Assembly (NCBI GenBank): GCA_018333475.1
Contig: JAGXTH010000001.1
Coordinates: 1-45,495, forward strand
DNA length: 45,495 bases
Origin: Simkania sp.
Lineage (GTDB): Bacteria; Chlamydiota; Chlamydiia; Chlamydiales; Rhabdochlamydiaceae
Direction of reading: 5' to 3'
This document shows, piece by piece, positions 31,048-38,967 of this stretch. The position numbers were made by a program, and so were the translations under genes. Within the stretch, counting starts at the first letter, position 1, and the number at the start of each line of letters is the position of its first letter. The notes under the pieces are model-generated. The model saw nothing but the letters and a program-made list of their open reading frames with translations. It was not told the origin of the DNA and ran no database searches.

Positions 31048-31880
31048 GTATCTGGCGGATATTCGGTGAATAGATGTCTTTGGATCCAAAGATAGAACCA
31101 AGTATATAGCTCCATAAAATTTTCGATGGACTGGGTTTTTTCAAGCTGAGCTTTTGCTTGATTTAAAGAGCATCCTTTTTGGATGCAGTTTAAGAGAAAA
31201 TATTGCTTCTCATTGATTTCTTCAGATACCACCTTATTCAGATGATTGCGAAACACGATGTAGTAGTTGGGTCCTTGAGATAATATTGGAAAGGGATGAT
31301 TTTCCCAATATTCTACAGTATGTTTAAGGGCAGTTTCCCTTAATTGAAATACATTGTAATCAGCACTGGCGATATGTACGTGAGGCTGAAGGAAAACGGG
31401 AACGGAAAATGGATCTTCATAAATAGAGGGATTAAAGGGCTGTAAGGCGGTCTCAAGAGAACAGTCTTTATAAGCCATGTCTATCTGTAAGAAAAGCTGT
31501 ATTGTTGCTTGATCCTCTTCTTGGTAGTCTTCTTTTACCCAATGAGGAAGATGTAATAATCCAGTTACCATTGCCCAATGAGGAGGTGGATATTTTTTGA
31601 GATAAGGAATAGCAATCCGATGTTGGAATTTTTCATAGCCCAAAAAACGAACTAATAAACGCAAATGGCCTATTAGAAATCTAATTTGGTTGCTCCAGTA
31701 TGTAGAATGATAAATTTGGATTCGTTCATTTGGGGATAGATTTTTAAATGGTTTAATATATTGCGCAGCTTCATATGCAGAGCTTAAGGTCAACGGTTCC
31801 TGTGGAGAACGTTGGATAGCTTGAGCCACCCATGCTTGTAATTGTAAAAGTTCTAAAGGAGGTGGGACATTTGCATTCAT
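31044..31880 (-). CDS. DUF2063 protein (HvfC/BufC-like MNIO partner)
   Basis: LLQLQAWVAQAI, NERIQIYHSTYWSNQIRFLIGHLRLLVRFLGYEKF, PPPHWAM; ATG at 31880 overlaps the DUF692 stop as ATGA (track ORF extends to 31940). Confidence 0.78.
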   Translation of the reverse strand: MNANVPPPLELLQLQAWVAQAIQRSPQEPLTLSSAYEAAQYIKPFKNLSPNERIQIYHSTYWSNQIRFLIGHLRLLVRFLGYEKFQHRIAIPYLKKYPPPHWAMVTGLLHLPHWVKEDYQEEDQATIQLFLQIDMAYKDCSLETALQPFNPSIYEDPFSVPVFLQPHVHIASADYNVFQLRETALKHTVEYWENHPFPILSQGPNYYIVFRNHLNKVVSEEINEKQYFLLNCIQKGCSLNQAKAQLEKTQSIENFMELYTWFYLWIQRHLFTEYPPDT

Positions 31881-32719
31881 AAAAGAGTGTTCTCTACTAG
31901 GGCATTTTGAAATTGCTTTGCTTTTAGGGCTTCCTTCCAAGTGTCATTGAAACTGATAAAACGATCGTCCCACTCTAGAAGAGTAGAAACACCACCTGTT
32001 AATGGGTATACATCTCGATAGATTTCCCAGACAGCATCGCAAACATAATTATCATGTGTATCTAAAACGCAGTCTTTCAAAACTGTGTGACCTGCTAGAT
32101 GGATCTGAATCACACGATCCAAAGGGATATTTTTGTAGAAATCTTGTGGGGAAAACCCATGATTTCTAGAAGAAACATAGATGTTATTAACATCTAACAT
32201 CATGAAAATATTAGCTTTTTCTACAACTGCGGAATAAAATTCCCATTCAGTCATAGCATCTTGTTTGTAAGCAGCATAAGAAGAGATGTTTTCTAGAGCA
32301 AAAGGGATCTCAAGATAGTCTTGGACGATTCTCGCTCTTTCAGCTACGTAGTTTACAGTTTTTTCAGTAAATGGTAAGGGGAGGAGATCATGAAAATGCA
32401 TTCCCTTAAGGTTACCCCAAGAAAGATGATCGGAAATCCATGGGGTCTTTGTATTTTTAGCTAGAGCCTTAAGTTTTTTAAGATAGGCAAAATCAAGCGG
32501 TACAGCACTCCCTATACATAGACAAGTCCCATGTTGTACAATGGGATAGTGTTCTGCAATTTTTTCTAAAAATCCATAGTTTTGCCCTTGTAAACTCATA
32601 AAGTCTTCGCTGATGATCTCAAACCAATCGACTGCTGGAAGTTGGCTCAGAATTTCTTTGTAATGATAAGGGCGGAGTCCTACACCTATTCCCAGATTTG
32701 GGATATGTTTTTTTAACAT
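31877..32719 (-). CDS. DUF692 / MNIO family enzyme (BufB/MbnB/TglH-like)
   Basis: GIGVGLRPYHY, DHLSW, HDLLPLPFT, ENISSYA, LDVNNIYVSSRNHGF, IHLAGH, DTHDNYVCDAVWEIY. Confidence 0.93.
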   Translation of the reverse strand: MLKKHIPNLGIGVGLRPYHYKEILSQLPAVDWFEIISEDFMSLQGQNYGFLEKIAEHYPIVQHGTCLCIGSAVPLDFAYLKKLKALAKNTKTPWISDHLSWGNLKGMHFHDLLPLPFTEKTVNYVAERARIVQDYLEIPFALENISSYAAYKQDAMTEWEFYSAVVEKANIFMMLDVNNIYVSSRNHGFSPQDFYKNIPLDRVIQIHLAGHTVLKDCVLDTHDNYVCDAVWEIYRDVYPLTGGVSTLLEWDDRFISFNDTWKEALKAKQFQNALVENTLL

Positions 32720-32737
32720 GTGGTATGGTTCCCTATT

Positions 32738-34129
32738 TTAGTTTTTCTTAGAACCTAAAATAAATTCTCCAACGCTCGTTTCTTCATAGTAATTGGAATC
32801 GATGGCTTTAGCAAATAAATCTGCATTTCCTGTGCCGACAGCGCAGGGGGCTAAATCCATGGCTGTAGCTACGAGATACATGGTTTGAAGAAGGACTCCT
32901 GTATTTTTGAGAATAAGGGCATAAGCACCGGATGGATATTTCCACGAAACTCTCTGAAAGCGTGCAGCAATAATAATCAGTATTTGAGGTGGATGTTCCG
33001 TTGTTGTAGAAAGGCGGGCTCTATGTACAATAAGATCCGTGATTTTGTTGAGATTCGATATTTTGTGTAATTCATGCTGCTGAGCATTATAATGATAGAG
33101 ACTAGAAGAAATCCCAGCACAAGATTGAATGATGGGATAGAGTTCGAGTTCATAAAGGGCCCCGCCACTTGGGTAAGGTCGTGCAGAAAAATCTAAGTCT
33201 TCGATAGTTTTTAGATGTTTGATTCTTGCACATCGAAAAAGAAATTCACCCAATTGTCGAATCGTAATGGGCTCATCACCATGGACTCTTTGAGAAGTTC
33301 TGGTCTCCAGTACACGGGAAAAAGGAGGATCTTCCTTTTGAAGCGTCTCCATATCAGGTCGAAATAATGCGATTCTTTCTGAAGTAGTCGAAGTTTTTAT
33401 TGCTGGTGTAGGAGGAATTTTTCCGCGAAAAGGGAAGGCTGTTTTCGGATAAGATGGAGATCTTCCTGAGCGACTACGGCTATGAAAAAGCAAATCATGA
33501 AAGTCCCACTGTATGAAGATTGGATTTTGTTCTTCTTGTGAAGAATCCCCTTCATAAGCATCAATCATCTTACTATTGAGAAAAAATTGTAGACATTGGC
33601 GGATAGTAGATTGGGAGAACTGCGGAAAATCCGCGGACAATGTGTTGGCGGAACATGGCTGTGCAAGAGCATGGAATATGAATAAACTTTCTTTTTGTTG
33701 CAAAATGAGCTGGGAAGAACAAAGGGGTGTTTCTAGAACAATACAAGAGCCTTCTCTCCGAGCATAACAAAATCGGGACAGCTGATACACTGCAGAGTCT
33801 TGGATTTCGTGTGTTTCAAAATCAAAAGGAGGAAAAGGATTCAGCGTAAATAGGGGTAGATCATGAGAGGTTATTGTGAAATTTAAAAGGTGGTGTTTTT
33901 TTAATTTATCTAAATAGTAGTATAGCTCGGCTAGTGCATTCGATCCTCCTTCCTGAAGTGCAAATGCTGCAAGAGTGTCTTCTTCTTTACCTAGCCAAAG
34001 ATCTTGTAAACAGGTGTTGAGGATAGAGGAGTTCTCTTTCCAATCAATCTGAGAAAAAGGAGTACGGAGTATCGTGACTCCATCTGCATTTTTTTCCGAG
34101 GTGACTGTAGATTTAAATTGTAGATACAT
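32738..34129 (-). CDS. SagB-type (ThcOx) nitroreductase-fold dehydrogenase
   Basis: C-terminal nitroreductase-like domain: RTSQRVHGDEPITIRQLGEFLF, RPYPSGGALYELELYPII; adjacent to YcaO. Confidence 0.87.
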   Translation of the reverse strand: MYLQFKSTVTSEKNADGVTILRTPFSQIDWKENSSILNTCLQDLWLGKEEDTLAAFALQEGGSNALAELYYYLDKLKKHHLLNFTITSHDLPLFTLNPFPPFDFETHEIQDSAVYQLSRFCYARREGSCIVLETPLCSSQLILQQKESLFIFHALAQPCSANTLSADFPQFSQSTIRQCLQFFLNSKMIDAYEGDSSQEEQNPIFIQWDFHDLLFHSRSRSGRSPSYPKTAFPFRGKIPPTPAIKTSTTSERIALFRPDMETLQKEDPPFSRVLETRTSQRVHGDEPITIRQLGEFLFRCARIKHLKTIEDLDFSARPYPSGGALYELELYPIIQSCAGISSSLYHYNAQQHELHKISNLNKITDLIVHRARLSTTTEHPPQILIIIAARFQRVSWKYPSGAYALILKNTGVLLQTMYLVATAMDLAPCAVGTGNADLFAKAIDSNYYEETSVGEFILGSKKN

Positions 34130-34132
34130 ATC

Positions 34133-36412
34133 TTATAAAAACATGGGAAAAGGGTTAAGTTCTGCTTCTTTTAAGGGTTGATCAAGCCAGCCTAACTTTA
34201 CTGGAACATCGTATAGTCTACCCGGAGCAAAACGGGGCCAAAAATGCCTAAGGCCAGGGACAATTACTTTAACGACTTTAAGATCAATGGGTGGACGACT
34301 CTGATCTAACACTAAAATTTCCATCCCATGGCATTCAATGATGCGTTGGCAAATCAAGAGATCCTCGAGAAGATCATCTGTTTCAATTTGTTTATAATCA
34401 GAGGCGGTCTTGAGTGGAAGATTGTGGGAACCAACAAGATACGGGTGGTCTTGTATCGTAGCTTCTTTTAACCACCTCCATTGCACTCCTTTTTTATTTT
34501 TGGATGCATTTTCAGATAGCATCTGGCTTACATGGGGCAGAAATTGATTGACTTCAGTCAGTGCTCTGGAGATGGCAATTTTAGGATTGAGGTGACAACC
34601 GAATCCAATCAGAATTTGCTCATTTTTTTGGTCTAGTCGTCGTGAAATCGCTGCAAAAACAGGAATACCTAGATCGCTTGTGATATCCAAGACCCAAAGA
34701 TCCCTTTGCATTGTCGTGTATTGCGCAACGAATAATTGAAAGAAAGGTTCATTGAAGCTTTGCAAATCCACTTTCTGTTTTGTAAGGCGATTGTACCACC
34801 AAAGAGCTACGCTATCTCTCTCTATGAGCTCTGAAAGACCTTGAAGGATAGCTTCTTCAATACAGTTGCCTGCAGCATTTCCATTGGAATCTGCATAGCA
34901 AATAAAGGATTCCAGAGGTTGAGGATAGTTATAATAGCAAAATGCTGTGGGAAGATACTTAATCGTTTGGTGTGTTAAAGACCATACTGGAGACCATTCT
35001 ATTTCAGCTTCCTCTACAAAGGGGGGGAAGACTTTATGTCTAATTTCAAATGAATTGTTGTTGATTTCTAGTTGGTTTTTATATTGATGTTCGCTGAACA
35101 ACAATAGATCTTTAGGGTGAATTACTAATGGCTGTAATCCTTGATACGTTCCATGGATTCGCATTTCAGTACCCTGAAAAATTCCACAGTATCGTTCTAT
35201 GCCTTCACATAGACAACTTACTTTAGCTTGTATCTCGCTTTGGCCTTTCCCACCACAGTATTCACGCAGGGATTCTGTACCGACTTCACTAATGATATTA
35301 GGGTCAGAAATAGCATAGTTATAGCCTCCTAAGTAAGCATGAAGGAGGGGACTTATTGGGTAATGTGTCAGCGAAGTCATAATGCCCAGGATGGGGCTGA
35401 CTAAATGAGAGAATTTTTCAAACGTGAGTTCAGGGGAGCAACAGCGGTAGCCGCCATCCGCATCTTTTTCTTTTTTTCTTTGAACTAAATCGATACGGCA
35501 GGATGTTAGATCATGGAAGGATTCTAATGAAGGTTCTTTCGTGCTACAGCAGGTGCATTGGGAAAGAGGGACTAGAGCATGTTCTTGTATTTTTGTAGAA
35601 AGCAGATCCAGACTAATGAGGTTTTTATTAAGCGAAGAGCTATCCGGATGGATGATCCACTTAAACAATTGAGATATTGCAAAATGACAAGCCAGTTCCT
35701 TGGTCGTTGGAAGGGCTGCTAGAGAAGTGGAAAAAGAAGGGTGGTCTCCTTTTTTATTTCGGACATAAGAAGCCTCTATTTGATTTCTTTTTAAATGAGA
35801 AGCTAGACATTGCCAACAACCCGCCTTGTTCGGGTCAAAAATCGGACCTACCCAAATTTCACTCCCTTTTGGTTTAACAGGTATCCAGGGTCGTTTATAA
35901 AGGTGAGCTTCGGTATTTATATTTTCTAAAATGGGATCGAGATAATCTTCAGTGATAAAGAGCCCAACATCAGATGTTTCGAAAGATGGGTGTAGAGGGA
36001 TTTCCAAGCTTTTCAAAGCTGAAATATAAGGTTGTATATCTATATTCCCATGCCCAGTTACAAAAACCTTGCAAGAACGTAATTTTTGAAGGGCTATTTT
36101 TGGCGTAATTCCCATCAAGTGGCAAAAAGCAGAAAACTCTTCAGAACATTCCTTTTCAACGTATTCGATATAATTGCTTTTTTCTAAATGTTCTATTACG
36201 TAGTACACTTCTGCTGCGTGGAGTTTTTCAGATAATTGGTCGGCAATTTCATCTAGGGAATAGACCCCTAATTTTAAAAGAGGGGTCACTAGAGCTATTA
36301 GTCTTCCCTTTAGTAGATGAGAAGCTTTCTCAGACAGGAGAAAGGTTTTATCGGGTTCGATGGTTTCAACGTGGTAACATGATTTAAATCGTAGAGGATT
36401 ATTGCATTTCAT
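34133..36412 (-). CDS. fused TOMM leader-binding (E1-like) / YcaO cyclodehydratase
   Basis: 759 aa; CWQC...CTCC cysteine pairs in N-terminal half; YcaO domain GKGQSEIQAKVSCLCEGIERYCG, SNGNAAGNCIEEAILQGLSELIERDSVALWWYN; Pro-containing C-terminus NPFPMFL. Confidence 0.93.
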   Translation of the reverse strand: MKCNNPLRFKSCYHVETIEPDKTFLLSEKASHLLKGRLIALVTPLLKLGVYSLDEIADQLSEKLHAAEVYYVIEHLEKSNYIEYVEKECSEEFSAFCHLMGITPKIALQKLRSCKVFVTGHGNIDIQPYISALKSLEIPLHPSFETSDVGLFITEDYLDPILENINTEAHLYKRPWIPVKPKGSEIWVGPIFDPNKAGCWQCLASHLKRNQIEASYVRNKKGDHPSFSTSLAALPTTKELACHFAISQLFKWIIHPDSSSLNKNLISLDLLSTKIQEHALVPLSQCTCCSTKEPSLESFHDLTSCRIDLVQRKKEKDADGGYRCCSPELTFEKFSHLVSPILGIMTSLTHYPISPLLHAYLGGYNYAISDPNIISEVGTESLREYCGGKGQSEIQAKVSCLCEGIERYCGIFQGTEMRIHGTYQGLQPLVIHPKDLLLFSEHQYKNQLEINNNSFEIRHKVFPPFVEEAEIEWSPVWSLTHQTIKYLPTAFCYYNYPQPLESFICYADSNGNAAGNCIEEAILQGLSELIERDSVALWWYNRLTKQKVDLQSFNEPFFQLFVAQYTTMQRDLWVLDITSDLGIPVFAAISRRLDQKNEQILIGFGCHLNPKIAISRALTEVNQFLPHVSQMLSENASKNKKGVQWRWLKEATIQDHPYLVGSHNLPLKTASDYKQIETDDLLEDLLICQRIIECHGMEILVLDQSRPPIDLKVVKVIVPGLRHFWPRFAPGRLYDVPVKLGWLDQPLKEAELNPFPMFL

Positions 36413-36424
36413 CTAATTCTCTTA

Positions 36425-37351
36425 TCAGAGGTGATTTTCTAAAGATTTGGACATAGAGGTATTTAAAGTAGCCTTCTTCAAAATTAAGAAATGTATTCCT
36501 GGGGAAGTCCGTGCCTTTTCATCTTTGAGATGGTCTTTGAGTTGATCATAAGCTTTATCCAAGTCAATCGGGATCTGATAGGTTCGGTGCAAAAGATTTA
36601 GAAATAAGAGATTCAAGCCAAAGCCTAGTTTGGGATTTCGCCGTTCTGTGAAATGAATGGTACTGCAAAGTACCTTTCCCTCTTGATCAAGATTGCTAAA
36701 AATGAGTTCATAAGGGTGATCCAAAAAAGTTTTTCCCATAGTCAACGTTTTCAATAAGTCTAAGGTTACTCTGCGATTTCCCCACCCTTTTTCACGTTGG
36801 CGTTCTGCGACTAATTGCAGAGCGTCTTCGATAGCGGAGATCGGATGGGAGCTTCGTCTAGCTATGTCGCATGAATCGATGATGAGGAGATACCCTCCAG
36901 GTACGAGATAATGCCAAGCGTTTTTGAGAGCTCTAATGGAGTCTGTAAGATGTTGTAAAGTGAAACGAAATAGAATAGTGTCTGCAGAGCCAACCCAATA
37001 TTTGTGAAAAACTTCAGCATCTCCTTCATAAAAAGAAAGTCTAGAACTTCCGAAATCTTCATTCGATTGTTTCACTAGAGGGGGAAGTTTCTCGATTCCT
37101 TGGAATAGTTTTTCTGGAAATCTCTCAGCAAGCTTGGAAAGATAAACACCGTTTCCACTTCCAATTTCTAGAACTTTTTTAGTTTGGGACCACCAGGCTG
37201 TTTCCTCAATCCAACGAGCTTCAGCATCAAAAAAAAGATGAGCTTGAGCGCTCAGATAAATTCCCCATAACTCAGAGTTACTAGCATCTTTAATTTTTTT
37301 TAAACAGACTGTTTTTCCGCATTCAACAAGGTCGCTTAGTAACTTTTCCAT
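36425..37351 (-). CDS. SAM-dependent methyltransferase
   Basis: VLEIGSGNGVYLSKLAERFPEKLFQGIE motif I, LVPGGYLLIID. Confidence 0.88.
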   Translation of the reverse strand: MEKLLSDLVECGKTVCLKKIKDASNSELWGIYLSAQAHLFFDAEARWIEETAWWSQTKKVLEIGSGNGVYLSKLAERFPEKLFQGIEKLPPLVKQSNEDFGSSRLSFYEGDAEVFHKYWVGSADTILFRFTLQHLTDSIRALKNAWHYLVPGGYLLIIDSCDIARRSSHPISAIEDALQLVAERQREKGWGNRRVTLDLLKTLTMGKTFLDHPYELIFSNLDQEGKVLCSTIHFTERRNPKLGFGLNLLFLNLLHRTYQIPIDLDKAYDQLKDHLKDEKARTSPGIHFLILKKATLNTSMSKSLENHL

Positions 37352-37468
37352 ATAGATAGGTATTAATGCCGTGGAGTTTACAAATCATAGAGATGATGCG
37401 AATAGGTTTATTCGTTTTGCAAAAAATATTTTAGCGCAATTCTACATCTAAAACATTACGGTAGTGTA

Positions 37469-37502
37469 GTCTGACGTACGTCATGATGTCCATACGTCAG
37501 AC
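37469..37502 (-). promoter_or_regulatory. stem-loop between precursor gene and methyltransferase gene
   Basis: gtctgacgta-cgtcatgatgtcca-tacgtcagac, perfect 10-bp stem. Confidence 0.6.
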
Positions 37503-37558
37503 CAGCAAGTATCAGAATTGGCTTTATTTTTATAATTTCTAGAGCGCCTGTAGTATTA

Positions 37559-38089
37559 CTAGATACCGTTGCAGGAGTAGCACCAGCCACCGACCTGTCT
37601 TAATTCTTCTTCAGCTAGTTCGGTAGATGCAGGTTTTTTTGGTAGGGTAAGATGGAGAAAGTGTTCCCCAGCTTTTTCTTCAATGACCTTGAGGCGTGCT
37701 TTAGAGTTACTTACAAAACCATGCTCTTTTAGTACTTCCTCGGGGTTAGAAATGGTGCGCTTTCTAAATGCTGGATCTTGCCAAGATTTTGCAATAATCA
37801 AAGACCAAATATGGCAGAAGCCTGGACCTTTTGTCTGACGAATTTCTTCCTCTAGCATTTTTAAGGCTTTATCCAATTCAGATGCCTTAGGTGTCATAGG
37901 TAAAGAAAGGTAACCATAGGTTTCGTTTGCGTTTTTTTCTTCAACTACTTTATAGTGAATTGGTGTGGGAGTTGTAAAACCGTGCTCTTTAAGCACTTCT
38001 GCTGGGTTGGCGATCGCACGTTTTTTAAAGCTCTCGTCATTCCAGCATTTCATGACGATCTTAGCCCAAGTCTTGTCTAGCTGATCCAT
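37559..38089 (-). CDS. RiPP precursor with two tandem NHLP leader domains
   Basis: Repeat 1 WNDESFKKRAIANPAEVLKEHGF / repeat 2 WQDPAFRKRTISNPEEVLKEHGF; AEEELRQVGG cleavage-type motif then WCYSCNGI. Confidence 0.92.
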   Translation of the reverse strand: MDQLDKTWAKIVMKCWNDESFKKRAIANPAEVLKEHGFTTPTPIHYKVVEEKNANETYGYLSLPMTPKASELDKALKMLEEEIRQTKGPGFCHIWSLIIAKSWQDPAFRKRTISNPEEVLKEHGFVSNSKARLKVIEEKAGEHFLHLTLPKKPASTELAEEELRQVGGWCYSCNGI

Positions 38090-38173
38090 AAAAGTCTCCT
38101 CTTGTATTCTGGTCGAATTTTTTGGCAGATCACTGCCTATTTAAGCGCAAGGTAAAAAAACACTTTTTAATAA

Positions 38174-38267
38174 GCAATAAAATATTCTCGATTTTATACC
38201 ATTTTGCGACAGAAGAAAGTGGAAAAATCGGTCATGAAATCGTATAAAGTCTAGAATATTTTATTGC
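38174..38267. promoter_or_regulatory. inverted repeat in the divergent promoter region
   Basis: gcaataaaatattctcgattttatac (38174-38199) vs reverse complement of 38242-38267, gcaataaaatattctagactttatac: 24/26 match, 42-bp spacer. Confidence 0.7.
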
Positions 38268-38320
38268 TGGTTTTTTAATTATCATGCTACGTCTGACTTA
38301 TTAGGGATTATGAGAGCATT

Positions 38321-38953
38321 ATGACTATGTCTGAGAAAGATGAACCGAAACAAAAGCAGCCTTTTGAACATCTCGATTCTACCTTGATAGTCGTCGGAAT
38401 TAAAGGGTGGTTTATTCTTTTATTTTGCTTGATCCTCTCTCTTATAGTCGTTATTTGGTCGTTTCTAGGGACGATCCCGCTTGTTGCTATTGGAAAAGGC
38501 GTAATTTTTGATCCAACAGTAGGCAATTCGATAGAGATAGTCACAGAAACTAACAAAAAAAAATTCCTAATATATGGATTTTATCCTCTTGGTAAGGCGC
38601 AAACTATTCATCCAGGTATGGAGGCTCGTTTGGAATTCCCTGGAATAGAAAGTGGGATCCGAGGCGTAGTAACGGAGATCTTACCCTATCCGGTCAGTGA
38701 ATCAGATTCTTATATGCAAAAGATCCCTTCACCATCCTTGAGAGAGTATTTCCTTGAAGGATCGCTCCCTACTTTTCTAGTGATTATTACCCCTTTGTTA
38801 GATCCAAGTATTCTTTTAGAGGAGTCTTCGAATAAGAATCCTCTTATGGCTATTCAATCTGGAATGGTTGGAAGGGTTAGAATTATTTTAGATCACATTA
38901 GACCGGTTTCGTATTTCCTTCCCAACATAACAGAGATTCCAGAAAAGAAATGA
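38321..38953 (+). CDS. HlyD-like / NHLP-system secretion protein, short
   Basis: 210 aa; N-terminal cytoplasmic segment and one TM, then periplasmic GKGVIFDP and RGVVTEILPYPVS; next to NHLM ABC transporters. Confidence 0.72.
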   Translation: MTMSEKDEPKQKQPFEHLDSTLIVVGIKGWFILLFCLILSLIVVIWSFLGTIPLVAIGKGVIFDPTVGNSIEIVTETNKKKFLIYGFYPLGKAQTIHPGMEARLEFPGIESGIRGVVTEILPYPVSESDSYMQKIPSPSLREYFLEGSLPTFLVIITPLLDPSILLEESSNKNPLMAIQSGMVGRVRIILDHIRPVSYFLPNITEIPEKK

Positions 38954-38967
38954 GGTCTTCCTAATTT

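Noticed and set aside
37400-37470. 20-aa reverse-strand reading MDIMTYVRLHYRNVLDVELR after the precursor, considered as a second precursor
   Set aside because: Overlaps the hairpin, no leader or core features.
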